Shown here piece after piece: positions 7,055 to 15,659 of a stretch of 23,639 bases of DNA (within the stretch, counting starts at the first letter, position 1; every line of letters begins with the position of its first letter). Made by a program: the position numbers and the translations under genes. The notes beneath the pieces are model-generated. The model saw nothing but the letters and a program-made list of their open reading frames with translations, searched no databases and had not been told where the DNA came from. Origin of the DNA: CAG-791 sp963657295 (GTDB lineage: Bacteria; Bacillota; Clostridia; Lachnospirales; Lachnospiraceae); NCBI GenBank assembly GCA_963657295.1, contig CAVKMX010000021.1, forward strand, positions 1-23,639. The letters are read 5' to 3'.

Positions 7055-7250
7055 ATTCACGATTGAAATTGGCAGGCGGGCGAGGTGCAAGCACCACCAG
7101 CCAGCCGCATCGAGGATTTGCGAATGCAAGGAGAAATCCGCGTATGCGGTTTCTCCGCGGCACGGAGTGATTGTCGGCAGCGCTGACAATCACTCCCGGA
7201 TAGGAGAAAATGCCATCGGGCATTTTCGAGTATCAAATTCGAGATGGCTG
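7055..7250 (+). repeat. Dispersed intergenic repeat R1, copy 2 (groES-groEL spacer), hairpin-rich
   Basis: The longest of three related copies. It starts ATTCACGATTGAAATTGGCA, continues through CATCGAGGATTTGCG and ends AAATTCGAGATGGCTG. Four stem-loops lie in series: GGTGC/GCACC (7084-7095); GGAGAAATCCGC/GCGGTTTCTCC with one bulge (7130-7156); a perfect 12-bp stem GGAGTGATTGTC/GACAATCACTCC (7164-7196); and AAAATGCC/GGCATTTT (7207-7226). Relative to copy 1 about 100 bp are inserted between the last two conserved blocks. Just upstream, ATTTCAACGTGAAT (7024-7037) is inverted relative to the first block. It fills almost all of the 7000-7303 spacer; no gene is visible there. Confidence 0.8.
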
Positions 7251-7303
7251 CTAAGTAGATACGAATAAATGAACAATAGAATCGGAACAGGAGGCTATGA
7301 ATT

Positions 7304-8923
7304 ATGGCTAAGGATTTGAAGATGGGAACAGATGCAAGAGTTGCTCTTGCAGAGGGTGTAAACAAGCTGGCAGATACCGTAAAGATTACTCTGGGACCGA
7401 AGGGACGCAACGTCGTGCTGGATAAGAGCTACGGCGCACCTACCATTACCAATGACGGTGTTACCATTGCAAAGGAAATCGAGCTGGAGGATGAGTTCGA
7501 GAACATGGGCGCACAGCTCATTCGTGAGGCGGCCTCCAAGACCAACGATGTTGCAGGCGACGGCACGACAACCGCAACCGTTCTGGCACAGGCCATGATC
7601 AATGAGGGAATGAAGAACCTGGCAGCAGGCGCCAACCCGATCGTACTCCGCAAGGGCATGAAGAAGGCAACGGATGCTGCAGTGGATTCCATCAAGAACA
7701 TGAGCACCACGGTCAAGGGGAAAGAGGACATCGAGAAGGTTGCCACCATTTCCTCCGGCGATGCAGAGGTCGGCAAGATGATCGCCGATGCGATGGAGAA
7801 GGTTTCCAAGGATGGCGTCATTACCATTGAGGAATCCAAGACGATGCTGACAGAGCTGGATCTCGTGGAAGGAATGCAGTTTGACCGCGGCTACATCAGC
7901 GCTTACATGGTCAATGATACGGAGAAGATGGTGGCCAACCTCGAGGATCCGTATATTCTCATCACAGACAGGAAGATCTCTAACATCCAGGATATTCTGC
8001 CCGTACTGGAGCAGATCGTGAAGATGGGCGCAAAGCTTCTCATCATTGCCGAGGATGTTGAGGGCGAGGCTCTGACGACCCTGATCGTCAACAAGCTCCG
8101 CGGAACCTTCGATGTTGTTGCCGTGAAGGCTCCCGGCTACGGTGACCGCAGAAAGGCCATGCTGGAGGATATCGCAATCCTTACCGGCGGCCAGGTGATT
8201 TCCGCTGATCTTGGTCTTGAGCTTAAGGATACGACGATCGAGCAGCTGGGCCGTGCAAAGAGCGTAAAGGTGGAGAAGGAGAACACCACCATCGTGGACG
8301 GCGAGGGCGACAAGAACGATCTGCATGACAGAATCGAGCAGATCAAGAAGCAGATTGCAGATACCAAGTCGGACTTCGACAGAGAGAAGCTGCAGGAGCG
8401 TCTTGCCAAGCTCAGCGGAGGTGTCGGCGTGATTCGTGTCGGTGCTGCCACAGAGACCGAGATGAAGGAAGCCAAGTACCGTATGGAGGATGCACTGAAT
8501 GCCACCAAGGCAGCCGTAGAGGAAGGCGTCATCTTCGGCGGCGGCTCTGCTTACATTCACTCTCAGAAGGCTGTTGAGGCGGTACTGGAAGGCCTCTCCG
8601 GTGATGAGAAGACCGGTGCCCGCATCGTTCTGAAGGCACTGGAGGCTCCGCTGTACAACATCGCTGCGAACGCAGGACTGGATGGCTCCGTTATCGTGAA
8701 CAAGGTGAAGGAATCCAAGACGGGCGTCGGCTTCGATGCATACACAGAGGAGTATGTTGACATGATGGAGGACGGTGTTCTGGATCCGGTAAAGGTTACC
8801 AGAAGCGCATTGCAGAACGCCTGCTCCGTTGCCTCCACTTTCCTGACCACAGAAGCTGCAGTTGCCAACATCAAAGAGCCTGCACCGGCTGCTCCGGCTC
8901 AGGGCGCAGGCATGGGATACTAA
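7304..8923 (+). CDS. groEL: GroEL, 60 kDa chaperonin
   Basis: A 539-residue group I chaperonin. It begins MAKDLKMGTDARVALAEGVNKLADTVK-like and contains the ATP-binding blocks TLGPKGRNVVLDKSYGAP and AGDGTTTATVLA (catalytic-type Asp about residue 86), the apical-domain segment EGMQFDRGYISAYMVND, and the C-terminal equatorial block VVDPxKVTRSALQNA in the form LDPVKVTRSALQNACSVAS. The C-terminal tail reads EPAPAAPAQGAGMGY; it lacks the GGM-repeat tail of E. coli GroEL. AGGAGG lies just upstream of the ATG; another ATG at 7297 is out of frame. It is probably transcribed from the groES promoter across the 304-bp spacer, and is followed by a terminator. Confidence 0.98.
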   Translation: MAKDLKMGTDARVALAEGVNKLADTVKITLGPKGRNVVLDKSYGAPTITNDGVTIAKEIELEDEFENMGAQLIREAASKTNDVAGDGTTTATVLAQAMINEGMKNLAAGANPIVLRKGMKKATDAAVDSIKNMSTTVKGKEDIEKVATISSGDAEVGKMIADAMEKVSKDGVITIEESKTMLTELDLVEGMQFDRGYISAYMVNDTEKMVANLEDPYILITDRKISNIQDILPVLEQIVKMGAKLLIIAEDVEGEALTTLIVNKLRGTFDVVAVKAPGYGDRRKAMLEDIAILTGGQVISADLGLELKDTTIEQLGRAKSVKVEKENTTIVDGEGDKNDLHDRIEQIKKQIADTKSDFDREKLQERLAKLSGGVGVIRVGAATETEMKEAKYRMEDALNATKAAVEEGVIFGGGSAYIHSQKAVEAVLEGLSGDEKTGARIVLKALEAPLYNIAANAGLDGSVIVNKVKESKTGVGFDAYTEEYVDMMEDGVLDPVKVTRSALQNACSVASTFLTTEAAVANIKEPAPAAPAQGAGMGY

Positions 8924-8959
8924 AAAGCCTGTAAATACAAGGGAAATGAGTTTTAGACA

Positions 8960-8994
8960 AGAGGGGAGATGGCTTCGGCTGTCTCCTCTTTTTA
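8960..8994 (+). terminator. Rho-independent terminator of groESL
   Basis: A stem of about 14 bp with several G-U pairs (8960-8973 with 8978-8991), closed by a TTCG tetraloop and followed by a T-run, 37 bp after the groEL stop. Confidence 0.88.
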
Positions 8995-9027
8995 TGCGGA
9001 AAAGGTCCAGTGGATGTCCTCCGCTCC

Positions 9028-9055
9028 NNNNNNNNNNNNNNNNNNNNNNNNNNNN
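9028..9055. other. Assembly gap (run of N)
   Basis: A run of 28 undetermined bases. The true length is unknown. Because a repeat-rich end of a probable insertion sequence adjoins it on the right, the gap probably hides most of a multicopy element and possibly other genes. Coordinates downstream are therefore not the true distances from groEL. The 8924-9300 interval otherwise holds the groESL terminator, the element end and the opp promoter. Confidence 0.95.
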
Positions 9056-9056
9056 G

Positions 9057-9197
9057 GCGGATGTTAAAAAGATCGCAAGACAGATAAAGGCACAATACGG
9101 CAGCAGGATCAGTGTGGACGAGGCGATCGCAAAGGAGGTTCTGTCAAGCAAAAATGAAACGGTATCTGTCAAGCAAAAATGAAACTGTATCTTGACA
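9057..9197 (+). mobile_element. Probable end of an insertion sequence (partial, right of the gap)
   Basis: Right of the gap an open frame of 41 residues (9057-9182, lysine-rich, DVKKIARQIKAQYG, no recognised domain) runs out of the gap and stops inside a tandem direct repeat. The repeat has two 25-bp units, TCTGTCAAGCAAAAATGAAA + 5 bases, at 9140-9164 and 9165-9189, differing at one base, plus the beginning of a third ending in TTGACA. Tandem copies of a short terminal motif with a TGTCAA-type end are typical of IS21-like element ends; the family assignment is tentative. The combination of gap and terminal repeats suggests an IS whose identical copies broke the assembly. Confidence 0.5.
9140..9189 (+). 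repeat. Two-unit 25-bp tandem repeat
   Basis: Units 9140-9164 and 9165-9189 are identical except for one G/T difference near the 3' end. They are followed by TCTTGACA, which resembles the start of a third unit. Interpreted as transposase-binding repeats at an element end. Confidence 0.85.
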
Positions 9198-9220
9198 TCC
9201 CCATGATATTCCGATAGAAT
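9192..9220 (+). promoter_or_regulatory. Consensus promoter for the opp operon at the element edge
   Basis: TTGACA at 9192-9197, 17-bp spacer, TAGAAT at 9215-9220. The -35 is part of the terminal repeat of the probable insertion sequence, so the promoter may be a hybrid created by insertion. The leader contains a 7-bp hairpin ACACAAA/TTTGTGT at 9239-9256 before oppB. Confidence 0.75.
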
Positions 9221-9300
9221 AACGTGAATTTTTTATAAACACAAATGTCTTTGTGTACGCTACAATGCGACAGAATGACGCAAAGGAAAGAGGTAAAAAG

Positions 9301-10212
9301 TTGGCTAAGTATGTTGTAAAGCGCGTGCTGCTGGCGGTGGTTGCCATGTTCCTCATCTGCTTCATCACCTTTTTTGCGATGAATGCAATTCCGGGCGGAC
9401 CATTCAACGGTGAGAAGGCGAAATCCGATGCGGTTATGCAGGTGCTGAACGCCAGGTACGGCCTGGATCAGCCGGTCGGCGTGCAGTTCGTGAATTATAT
9501 GAAGAATCTGCTGCACGGAGATTTCGGTGTGTCATTGAAAACCGGACGCGATATCTCACAGACGATCATGGAATCCTTTCAGGTATCGGCCAGACTCGGA
9601 CTTCGCGCGGTGGCCGTGGCCCTTGTATGCGGCCTTGTTCTGGGATGTATTGCCGCGCTGAACCGCAACAAGTGGCCGGATCATGTCATCATCTTCTTTG
9701 TCACGCTGTTTACGGCTATGCCGAGCTTTGTGGCGGCCTCATTGCTGCTCCTGGTGTTCTGCATCCAGCTCGGGTGGTTTCCGGTATGGAGCACCGGGAA
9801 TCCCAGCTATGTGTTGCCGGTACTGGCACTGTCGCTGTCTCCGATGGCCTACATTACGCGCCTGACGAAGACCAGCATGTTGGATGTTCTGGGCCAGGAT
9901 TATGTGCGCACGGCAAGGGCAAAGGGTGTCCGGCCGGCCAAGGTGATCTTCGTGCATGCGCTGCGCAACGCACTGATTCCGGTGATTACCTACCTGGGTC
10001 CGCTGATTGCGGGAATTCTTACCGGCTCGCTTGTTATCGAGAAGATTTTCACAATCGGAGGACTGGGATCGAAATTCGTGGATTCCATCACCAACCGGGA
10101 TTATCCGATGATCATGGGAACCACCATTTTCCTGGCGTTCATCATGATCGTGATGAATCTTGTCAGTGATCTTGTGTATAAGTTGGTCGATCCGCGCATC
10201 TCGCTGGATTAA
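9301..10212 (+). CDS. oppB: OppB, peptide ABC transporter permease
   Basis: A 303-residue inner-membrane permease of the OppB/DppB type. It has an N-terminal helix (YVVKRVLLAVVAMFLICFITFF), the family block NAIPGGPF, five further helices and the EAA loop DYVRTARAKGVRPAKVIFVHALRNALIPV that docks on the ATPases. Start choice: a TTG at 9301 preceded by AAAGGAAAGAGG with an 8-base gap gives the normal OppB N-terminus LAKYVVKRVL read as Met; the upstream ATG at 9253 has no ribosome binding site and adds 16 atypical residues. First gene of oppBCDF-A. The suffix follows the usual order; peptide specificity (Opp versus Dpp) cannot be told from sequence. Confidence 0.92.
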   Translation: MAKYVVKRVLLAVVAMFLICFITFFAMNAIPGGPFNGEKAKSDAVMQVLNARYGLDQPVGVQFVNYMKNLLHGDFGVSLKTGRDISQTIMESFQVSARLGLRAVAVALVCGLVLGCIAALNRNKWPDHVIIFFVTLFTAMPSFVAASLLLLVFCIQLGWFPVWSTGNPSYVLPVLALSLSPMAYITRLTKTSMLDVLGQDYVRTARAKGVRPAKVIFVHALRNALIPVITYLGPLIAGILTGSLVIEKIFTIGGLGSKFVDSITNRDYPMIMGTTIFLAFIMIVMNLVSDLVYKLVDPRISLD

Positions 10213-10227
10213 GGAGGAAGACATCCA

Positions 10228-11307
10228 ATGGCACAGAATTACGAGATACCTACACCTAAGAAGAGGCTTCTGAGTCTCCAGCTGGATCCCGCGCAGTTTG
10301 AAAAGGCTACGGAAGAGGAGAAGCAGCAGCAGGACGTCATGGCGGAATCCACCACGTTTCTGAAGGATGGCCTGCGCAGACTTCGCCGGAATCCACTGGC
10401 AGTGTTTGCCATTGTTGTGCTCATCCTGGTGGTCCTGACGATGATTCTCGCGCCCATCATCGTTCCCTACAGCTATGAGCAGATCATCACCGTGGAGGGT
10501 GTGCGCGATAAGGGTGCAGCCAACATGGAGCCATTCCAGTTTTCGGCACTGGAGCAGGCTTATATGGATAAGTACAATGTCAAAATTTTCCCTCATATTA
10601 TGGGGACAGACGAGCTGGGCCGTGATTATTTCATCCGCGTTATTTACGGCACCCGGGTTTCCTTCCTGGTAGGTCTGGTAGCTGCCATCATGGTGGCGGT
10701 GATCGGCACGATTTACGGTGCCATCTCCGGTTACTGCGGAGGAAAGGTGGACCTGATCATGATGCGGATCGTGGATATCATTTATTCCCTGCCGGATCTT
10801 CTGATCATCATTCTGCTGTCCGTGGTATTCAAGGAAACGCTGGATTTTTCCTCCATCCCCATCTTCGGAAAGCTGGGAACGAACATGGTGTCCATGTTCA
10901 TTGTGTTCGGCTTGCTGTACTGGGTCGGAATGGCCAGACTGGTTCGGGGCCAGATTCTTACCATCAAGAACAATGAATACGTGCTGGCTGCCAAATCCAT
11001 GGGAGCCTCCGGGAAACGGATTGTCAGAAAACACATTCTGCCCAACTGTCTGTCGGTGATCATCATTACGACGGCCCAGCAGATTCCCTCGGCCATCTTC
11101 ACGGAGTCCTATCTTTCCTTCCTCGGACTGGGCGTTTCGCTTCCGATGCCGTCGCTCGGCTCTCTGGCCAACGCAGCGAGGTCCGGCATGCAGTCGTATC
11201 CGATGCGGCTGGTGTTCCCGGCAATGGCAATCGTGCTGATCGTTCTGTCCTTCAATCTGCTGGGGGATGCACTTCGCGATGCATTTGATCCCAAGCTGAA
11301 AAAATAA
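10228..11307 (+). CDS. oppC: OppC, peptide ABC transporter permease
   Basis: A 359-residue partner permease. A cytoplasmic N-terminus (about 45 residues, with the family's RLRRNPLA signature) is followed by the first helix (VFAIVVLILVVLTMILAPIIVP), a periplasm-facing loop of about 70 residues ending HIMGTDELGRDYFIRVIYGTRVS, then five helices. The EAA loop is EYVLAAKSMGASGKRIVRKHILPN, followed by FTESYLSFLGLGV, both hallmarks of the OppC/DppC family. TAAGGAGGAAG upstream of the ATG overlaps the oppB stop, giving a 15-bp intergenic gap and likely coupling. It forms the translocation pore with OppB. Confidence 0.94.
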   Translation: MAQNYEIPTPKKRLLSLQLDPAQFEKATEEEKQQQDVMAESTTFLKDGLRRLRRNPLAVFAIVVLILVVLTMILAPIIVPYSYEQIITVEGVRDKGAANMEPFQFSALEQAYMDKYNVKIFPHIMGTDELGRDYFIRVIYGTRVSFLVGLVAAIMVAVIGTIYGAISGYCGGKVDLIMMRIVDIIYSLPDLLIIILLSVVFKETLDFSSIPIFGKLGTNMVSMFIVFGLLYWVGMARLVRGQILTIKNNEYVLAAKSMGASGKRIVRKHILPNCLSVIIITTAQQIPSAIFTESYLSFLGLGVSLPMPSLGSLANAARSGMQSYPMRLVFPAMAIVLIVLSFNLLGDALRDAFDPKLKK

Positions 11308-11317
11308 GGAGTGTGGC

Positions 11318-12429
<1,112 letters not shown>

Positions 12430-12430
<1 letters not shown>

Positions 12431-13407
12431 TGGCAGAAGAGAAGAAGCAGAGCGAATACCTCGTGGAAGTGAAGGAGCTGAAGCAGTATTTCCCGGTGAA
12501 AACCGGACTGTTCTCCTCCATTCCGCTCAAGGCTGTGGACGGTGTCTCATTCAACATCAAACCGGGAGAAACGCTCGGACTTGTGGGAGAGTCCGGCTGC
12601 GGCAAGACAACCGTCGGAAGATCCCTTCTGCGTCTGTATGAGCCGACGGGAGGAGAGTTCTATTTCGACGGGGAGCTCGTGACAGAGAAGAACATTCACC
12701 CGCTGCGCAAGCAGATGCAGATGGTGTTCCAGGATCCGTATTCTTCCCTGAATCCCCGCATGACCGTGGAAGACATCATCGGTGAGCCGCTGGACATCCA
12801 CAGACTGTATTCGAGCCGCGGAGAGCGCCACGATAAGATCATGCACCTCATGGAGCTGGTGGGCCTGAATGCGGAGCACGGGACCCGGTATGCCCATGAA
12901 TTTTCCGGCGGACAAAGACAGCGCATCGGCATTGCCAGAGCTCTGGCAGTGAATCCGAAATTCATCGTCTGCGATGAGCCGGTATCTGCCCTCGACGTTT
13001 CCATTCAGGCGCAGGTCATCAATATGTTTGAAGAGATTCAGGAGAAAATGGGCGTAGCCTATCTGTTCATTGCCCATGACCTTCTGGTGGTGCATCACAT
13101 CTCCAACCGCATTGCCGTGATGTATCTGGGACGAATTGTGGAAATTGCAGATGCGGATGAGCTCAACGAGCATCCGATTCATCCCTATACGCTCTCCCTG
13201 CTGTCCGCAGTTCCGATTCCGGATCCGAAAACGGCCCGGGCATCCCACCGCATTGTGCTCGAGGGCGACATTCCGTCTCCCCTGCACATGCCGAGCGGGT
13301 GTCCTTTCCGGACACGCTGCCGCTATGCAGAAGAGCAGTGCGCAAAGGAGTGCCCGCACTTGACAGATCGCGGGAATGGGCATATGGTTGCCTGCTGGGT
13401 GAAGTGA
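12430..13407 (+). CDS. oppF: OppF, peptide ABC transporter ATPase
   Basis: A 325-residue ABC ATPase that pairs with OppD. Walker A GESGCGKTTV, Q-loop MVFQDPYSSLNPR (an OppF/DppF signature), signature FSGGQRQRIGIARAL, Walker B FIVCDEPVSALDVS, H-loop FIAHDLLVV, and a C-terminal oligo_HPY domain with four Cys (SGCPFRTRCRYAEEQC, KEC, VACW). The ATG overlaps the last base of oppD; AAGAGGAGG lies just upstream. A 275-bp spacer with a dispersed repeat separates it from the binding protein gene. Confidence 0.95.
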
Positions 13408-13438
13408 TCCCAACCGCAGGGTCGGCCGCCTGCGGACG

Positions 13439-13544
13439 AATTCATGATTGAAATCGACAGGCGGCCAAGGCGCGTAACAGGAGAAGGCGGCGATAGCGCC
13501 TTCGAGTGTCCGCCTCATGGCCGGCCCCATCGAGATGGGTGCGG
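13439..13544 (+). repeat. Dispersed intergenic repeat R1, copy 3 (oppF-oppA spacer)
   Basis: Starts AATTCATGATTGAAATCGAC, continues AGGCGGCCAAGG and ends CATCGAGATGGGTGCGG. It shares with copy 2 the module GGAGAA-stem-TTCGAGTRTC, but the stem here is GGCG/CGCC (hairpin 13483-13503) where copy 2 has AATGCC/GGCATT. GGCCGCCTG at 13424-13432 is a perfect inverted partner of CAGGCGGCC at 13458-13466. It lies directly between oppF and oppA. Confidence 0.8.
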
Positions 13545-13571
13545 AACGGTCACATGAAATGTTGATTCCGG

Positions 13572-13660
13572 ATTCTCCTTTTCACAAGGGGAATCTGTTA
13601 TCAAGGTTCAGGCACTGCCTGAATCGGTTGTATAGGCGGGACGGAGATTTTCCGTCCGTA
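13572..13660 (+). promoter_or_regulatory. Series of three small hairpins in the oppA leader
   Basis: GATTCTCCTT/AAGGGGAATC (10 bp with one G-U, near 13572-13596), TTCAGGC/GCCTGAA (near 13607-13623) and GGACGGA/TCCGTCC (near 13640-13658) occur one after another before the oppA ribosome binding site. None has a strong T-run. Such stems between transporter genes and the binding-protein gene often tune relative mRNA amounts by partial termination or protection from decay; here that is inference. Confidence 0.5.
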
Positions 13661-13682
13661 TTTCCAAGCTATGGGAGGAATT

Positions 13683-15512
13683 ATGAAAAAGAGAGTATTG
13701 GCACTGGTGCTGACAGGCGTCGTGTCTGCCAGCCTTCTGGCCGGCTGCTCGGATGCCTCTTCTGCACCTTCGTCTGCTGCGGATGACAGCAGCGCGGAGA
13801 GTACCGAAGAGACCTCGGAGGAGACCGCAGAGGGAACGGAAGATACTGCAGATGCAGCAGATGATCCGGTCTTTATGGAGTTCGAGGGTACTGCAGAGCA
13901 CAGCTACGCTCCGAACTGGGATGCGTTCGACAGCCTGATCGATGAGATTCGTCTGGACACGGATTCTGCGTCCCGCGAAGCGAAGATGCATGAGGCCGAG
14001 GATATGCTGATGGCCACCGGCGCGGTGCTGCCCATCTACTATTACAACGATCTGTATCTGGAGAAGACAGAGTGGACCGGCAACTACTCCACCGTGTTCG
14101 GCACCAAGTACTTCATGTACTGCAAGAAGAACGGTGAGAATGCGGATGTGATGCGCCTGAATCTGGCCTCCGAGCCGGATCATCTGGATCCTGCACTGAA
14201 CTCCACCGTTGACGGTGCCTGCCTTGCGGCAAACTCCTTTGTAGGCCTGTATACTGCGGATGAGGACGGCAGCATCGTTCCTGCTCTTGCAGACGGCGAG
14301 CCGGAGATTTCCGAGGACGGCACGAATTACACCATTCACGTAAAGGAAGGCCTGAAGTGGTCTGACGGCACGGATCTGAATGCAAATGACATCGTTTATT
14401 CCTGGAACCGTGCAGCAGATCCCGCAACGGCATCGGATTATTCCTATCTGTTCTCCGTATTTGAGGGCTATGGCGACGGTTCTGCTCCGGAGCTGGCTCT
14501 GGAGGCAACCGATGACTACACCATTACCTTTACGCTGACGGCTCCCTGCCCGTACATGATGAGCCTCCTGTCCTTCCCGGTCTTCATGCCGGTACAGCAG
14601 GCTGCAGTGGAATCCGCCTCCGATTGGGAGACCAACCCCGGCTCCTGGGCCTCTGAGGCAGGCTTTGTATCCAACGGCGCATACACGCTGAAGGAGTGGA
14701 AGCACAACGAGTCCATGGTCTATGTGAAGAACCCTTACTACTACGATGCGGAGAACGTATCCGTAGATGAGCTGGACTTCATGCTGTCTGCCGATGATAC
14801 GGCGATCCTTGCTGCATATCAGGCCGGAGACATTGACTTCGCAGATACCGTTCCCACCAATGAGATCGGCAACCTCAAGGACGGCGATGATTTCCATATC
14901 ATCCCCAACATGGGCACCTACTATGTTGCCTTCAACGTGAATTCCTCTATGTTCGACGGACTGACGGCAACGCAGGCTGCTCTTGAGCGCCGCGCCATTG
15001 CCAAGCTGATCGATCGTCAGTATATCGTTGACACCATCGGCCAGTGCGAGCAGCAGGTTGCAACCTCCTTCGTTCCTGCCGGCATGAGCGACAGCAACGG
15101 CGGCGTGTTCAAAGCCAACGATGATGCGTATACCTTCCCTTATGCAGATGATCTGGGCTACTACAGCGCAGATGTCGATGTTGAGGGAGCCATTGCCCTT
15201 CTGAAGGAAGCCGGCTTTGAGTTCGATGACAACAACATGCTGTCCGAATCCACGCCGATCCACATCAACTACCTGACCAATGAGGGCACCGGTCACGAGG
15301 GTGTTGCCCAGGCCATCCAGCAGGATCTTGCCGCCATCGGCATCACCATGGAGATCAGCGTTGAGGATTGGCAGACCTTCCTGAATGACCGCAAGCAGGG
15401 CAACTTCGACGTTGCCCGTGAAGGCTGGCTCGCCGACTATGACGATCCGATCAACATGCTGGAGCTGTTCACCTCGGATTCCGGCAACAACGATGCTCAG
15501 CTCGGCAAATAA
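13683..15512 (+). CDS. oppA: OppA-type substrate-binding lipoprotein, circularly permuted arrangement
   Basis: A 609-residue extracytoplasmic peptide-binding protein (SBP_bac_5). A lipoprotein signal peptide ends in the lipobox LLAGC (Cys22), then an acidic Ser/Glu/Ala linker (about 23-70). Residues about 78-149 (NWDAFDSLIDEI ... KMHEAEDMLMATGAVLPIYYYNDLYL ... GTKYFMYC) correspond to the segment that normally ends the family. Residues from about 154 (ADVMRLNLASEPDHLDPAL) then follow the usual order from the true N-terminal domain to WLADYDDPINMLELFTSDSGNND, and the protein stops (AQLGK) exactly where that C-terminal segment should begin. Nothing matching it follows the stop. Start at 13683 is set by GGGAGGAA and the signal peptide; an ATG at 13671 lies before the ribosome binding site. 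Confidence 0.88.
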   Translation: MKKRVLALVLTGVVSASLLAGCSDASSAPSSAADDSSAESTEETSEETAEGTEDTADAADDPVFMEFEGTAEHSYAPNWDAFDSLIDEIRLDTDSASREAKMHEAEDMLMATGAVLPIYYYNDLYLEKTEWTGNYSTVFGTKYFMYCKKNGENADVMRLNLASEPDHLDPALNSTVDGACLAANSFVGLYTADEDGSIVPALADGEPEISEDGTNYTIHVKEGLKWSDGTDLNANDIVYSWNRAADPATASDYSYLFSVFEGYGDGSAPELALEATDDYTITFTLTAPCPYMMSLLSFPVFMPVQQAAVESASDWETNPGSWASEAGFVSNGAYTLKEWKHNESMVYVKNPYYYDAENVSVDELDFMLSADDTAILAAYQAGDIDFADTVPTNEIGNLKDGDDFHIIPNMGTYYVAFNVNSSMFDGLTATQAALERRAIAKLIDRQYIVDTIGQCEQQVATSFVPAGMSDSNGGVFKANDDAYTFPYADDLGYYSADVDVEGAIALLKEAGFEFDDNNMLSESTPIHINYLTNEGTGHEGVAQAIQQDLAAIGITMEISVEDWQTFLNDRKQGNFDVAREGWLADYDDPINMLELFTSDSGNNDAQLGK

Positions 15513-15556
15513 TACGTACAACAGAAAAACCGGCTGATCATAATCCGAAAAGAGAG

Positions 15557-15593
15557 ATCCCCGCCTGCATCCTTGTGATGCAGGCGGGGATTT
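15557..15593 (+). terminator. Terminator after the opp operon
   Basis: A perfect 15-bp stem (15557-15571 with 15577-15591), 5-base loop CTTGT, followed by a short TTT only. The stem is strong though the T-run is weak. It separates opp from rel; the rel -35 starts at its right edge. Confidence 0.82.
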
Positions 15594-15621
15594 GCTCAAT
15601 GCGGACAGAATGTGCTAGAAT
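15592..15621 (+). promoter_or_regulatory. Promoter of the rel operon
   Basis: TTGCTC at 15592-15597, 18-bp spacer, TAGAAT at 15616-15621 with an extended -10 (TGC directly before TAGAAT). The predicted start near 15628 leaves a short leader before the ATG at 15660 and rules out the in-frame ATG at 15612. Confidence 0.65.
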
Positions 15622-15659
15622 TCCCTGTATTCATGGGTATGGTGAAAAAGGAGCAGGAT

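Noticed and set aside
7021..7260. The groEL leader structures considered as a known riboswitch
   Set aside because: The hairpin series does not match any riboswitch consensus I can recognise, and the same blocks recur before clpB and oppA, which fits a dispersed repeat better.
7295..9172. A 625-codon open frame on the minus strand opposite groEL
   Set aside because: It runs antisense across the whole of groEL and the assembly gap, has no family resemblance, and is a codon-bias shadow of the real gene.
9253..9300. An upstream in-frame ATG for oppB
   Set aside because: No ribosome binding site and an N-terminus unlike OppB; TTG at 9301 has a good site and gives the normal protein start.
13608..15599. 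A 663-codon minus-strand open frame opposite oppA
   Set aside because: It mirrors oppA codon structure and spans its leader and terminator hairpins; not a plausible gene.
15612..15659. An upstream in-frame ATG for rel
   Set aside because: It lies upstream of the predicted -10 box and start of transcription and has no ribosome binding site; the ATG at 15660 has AAAAAGGAG.
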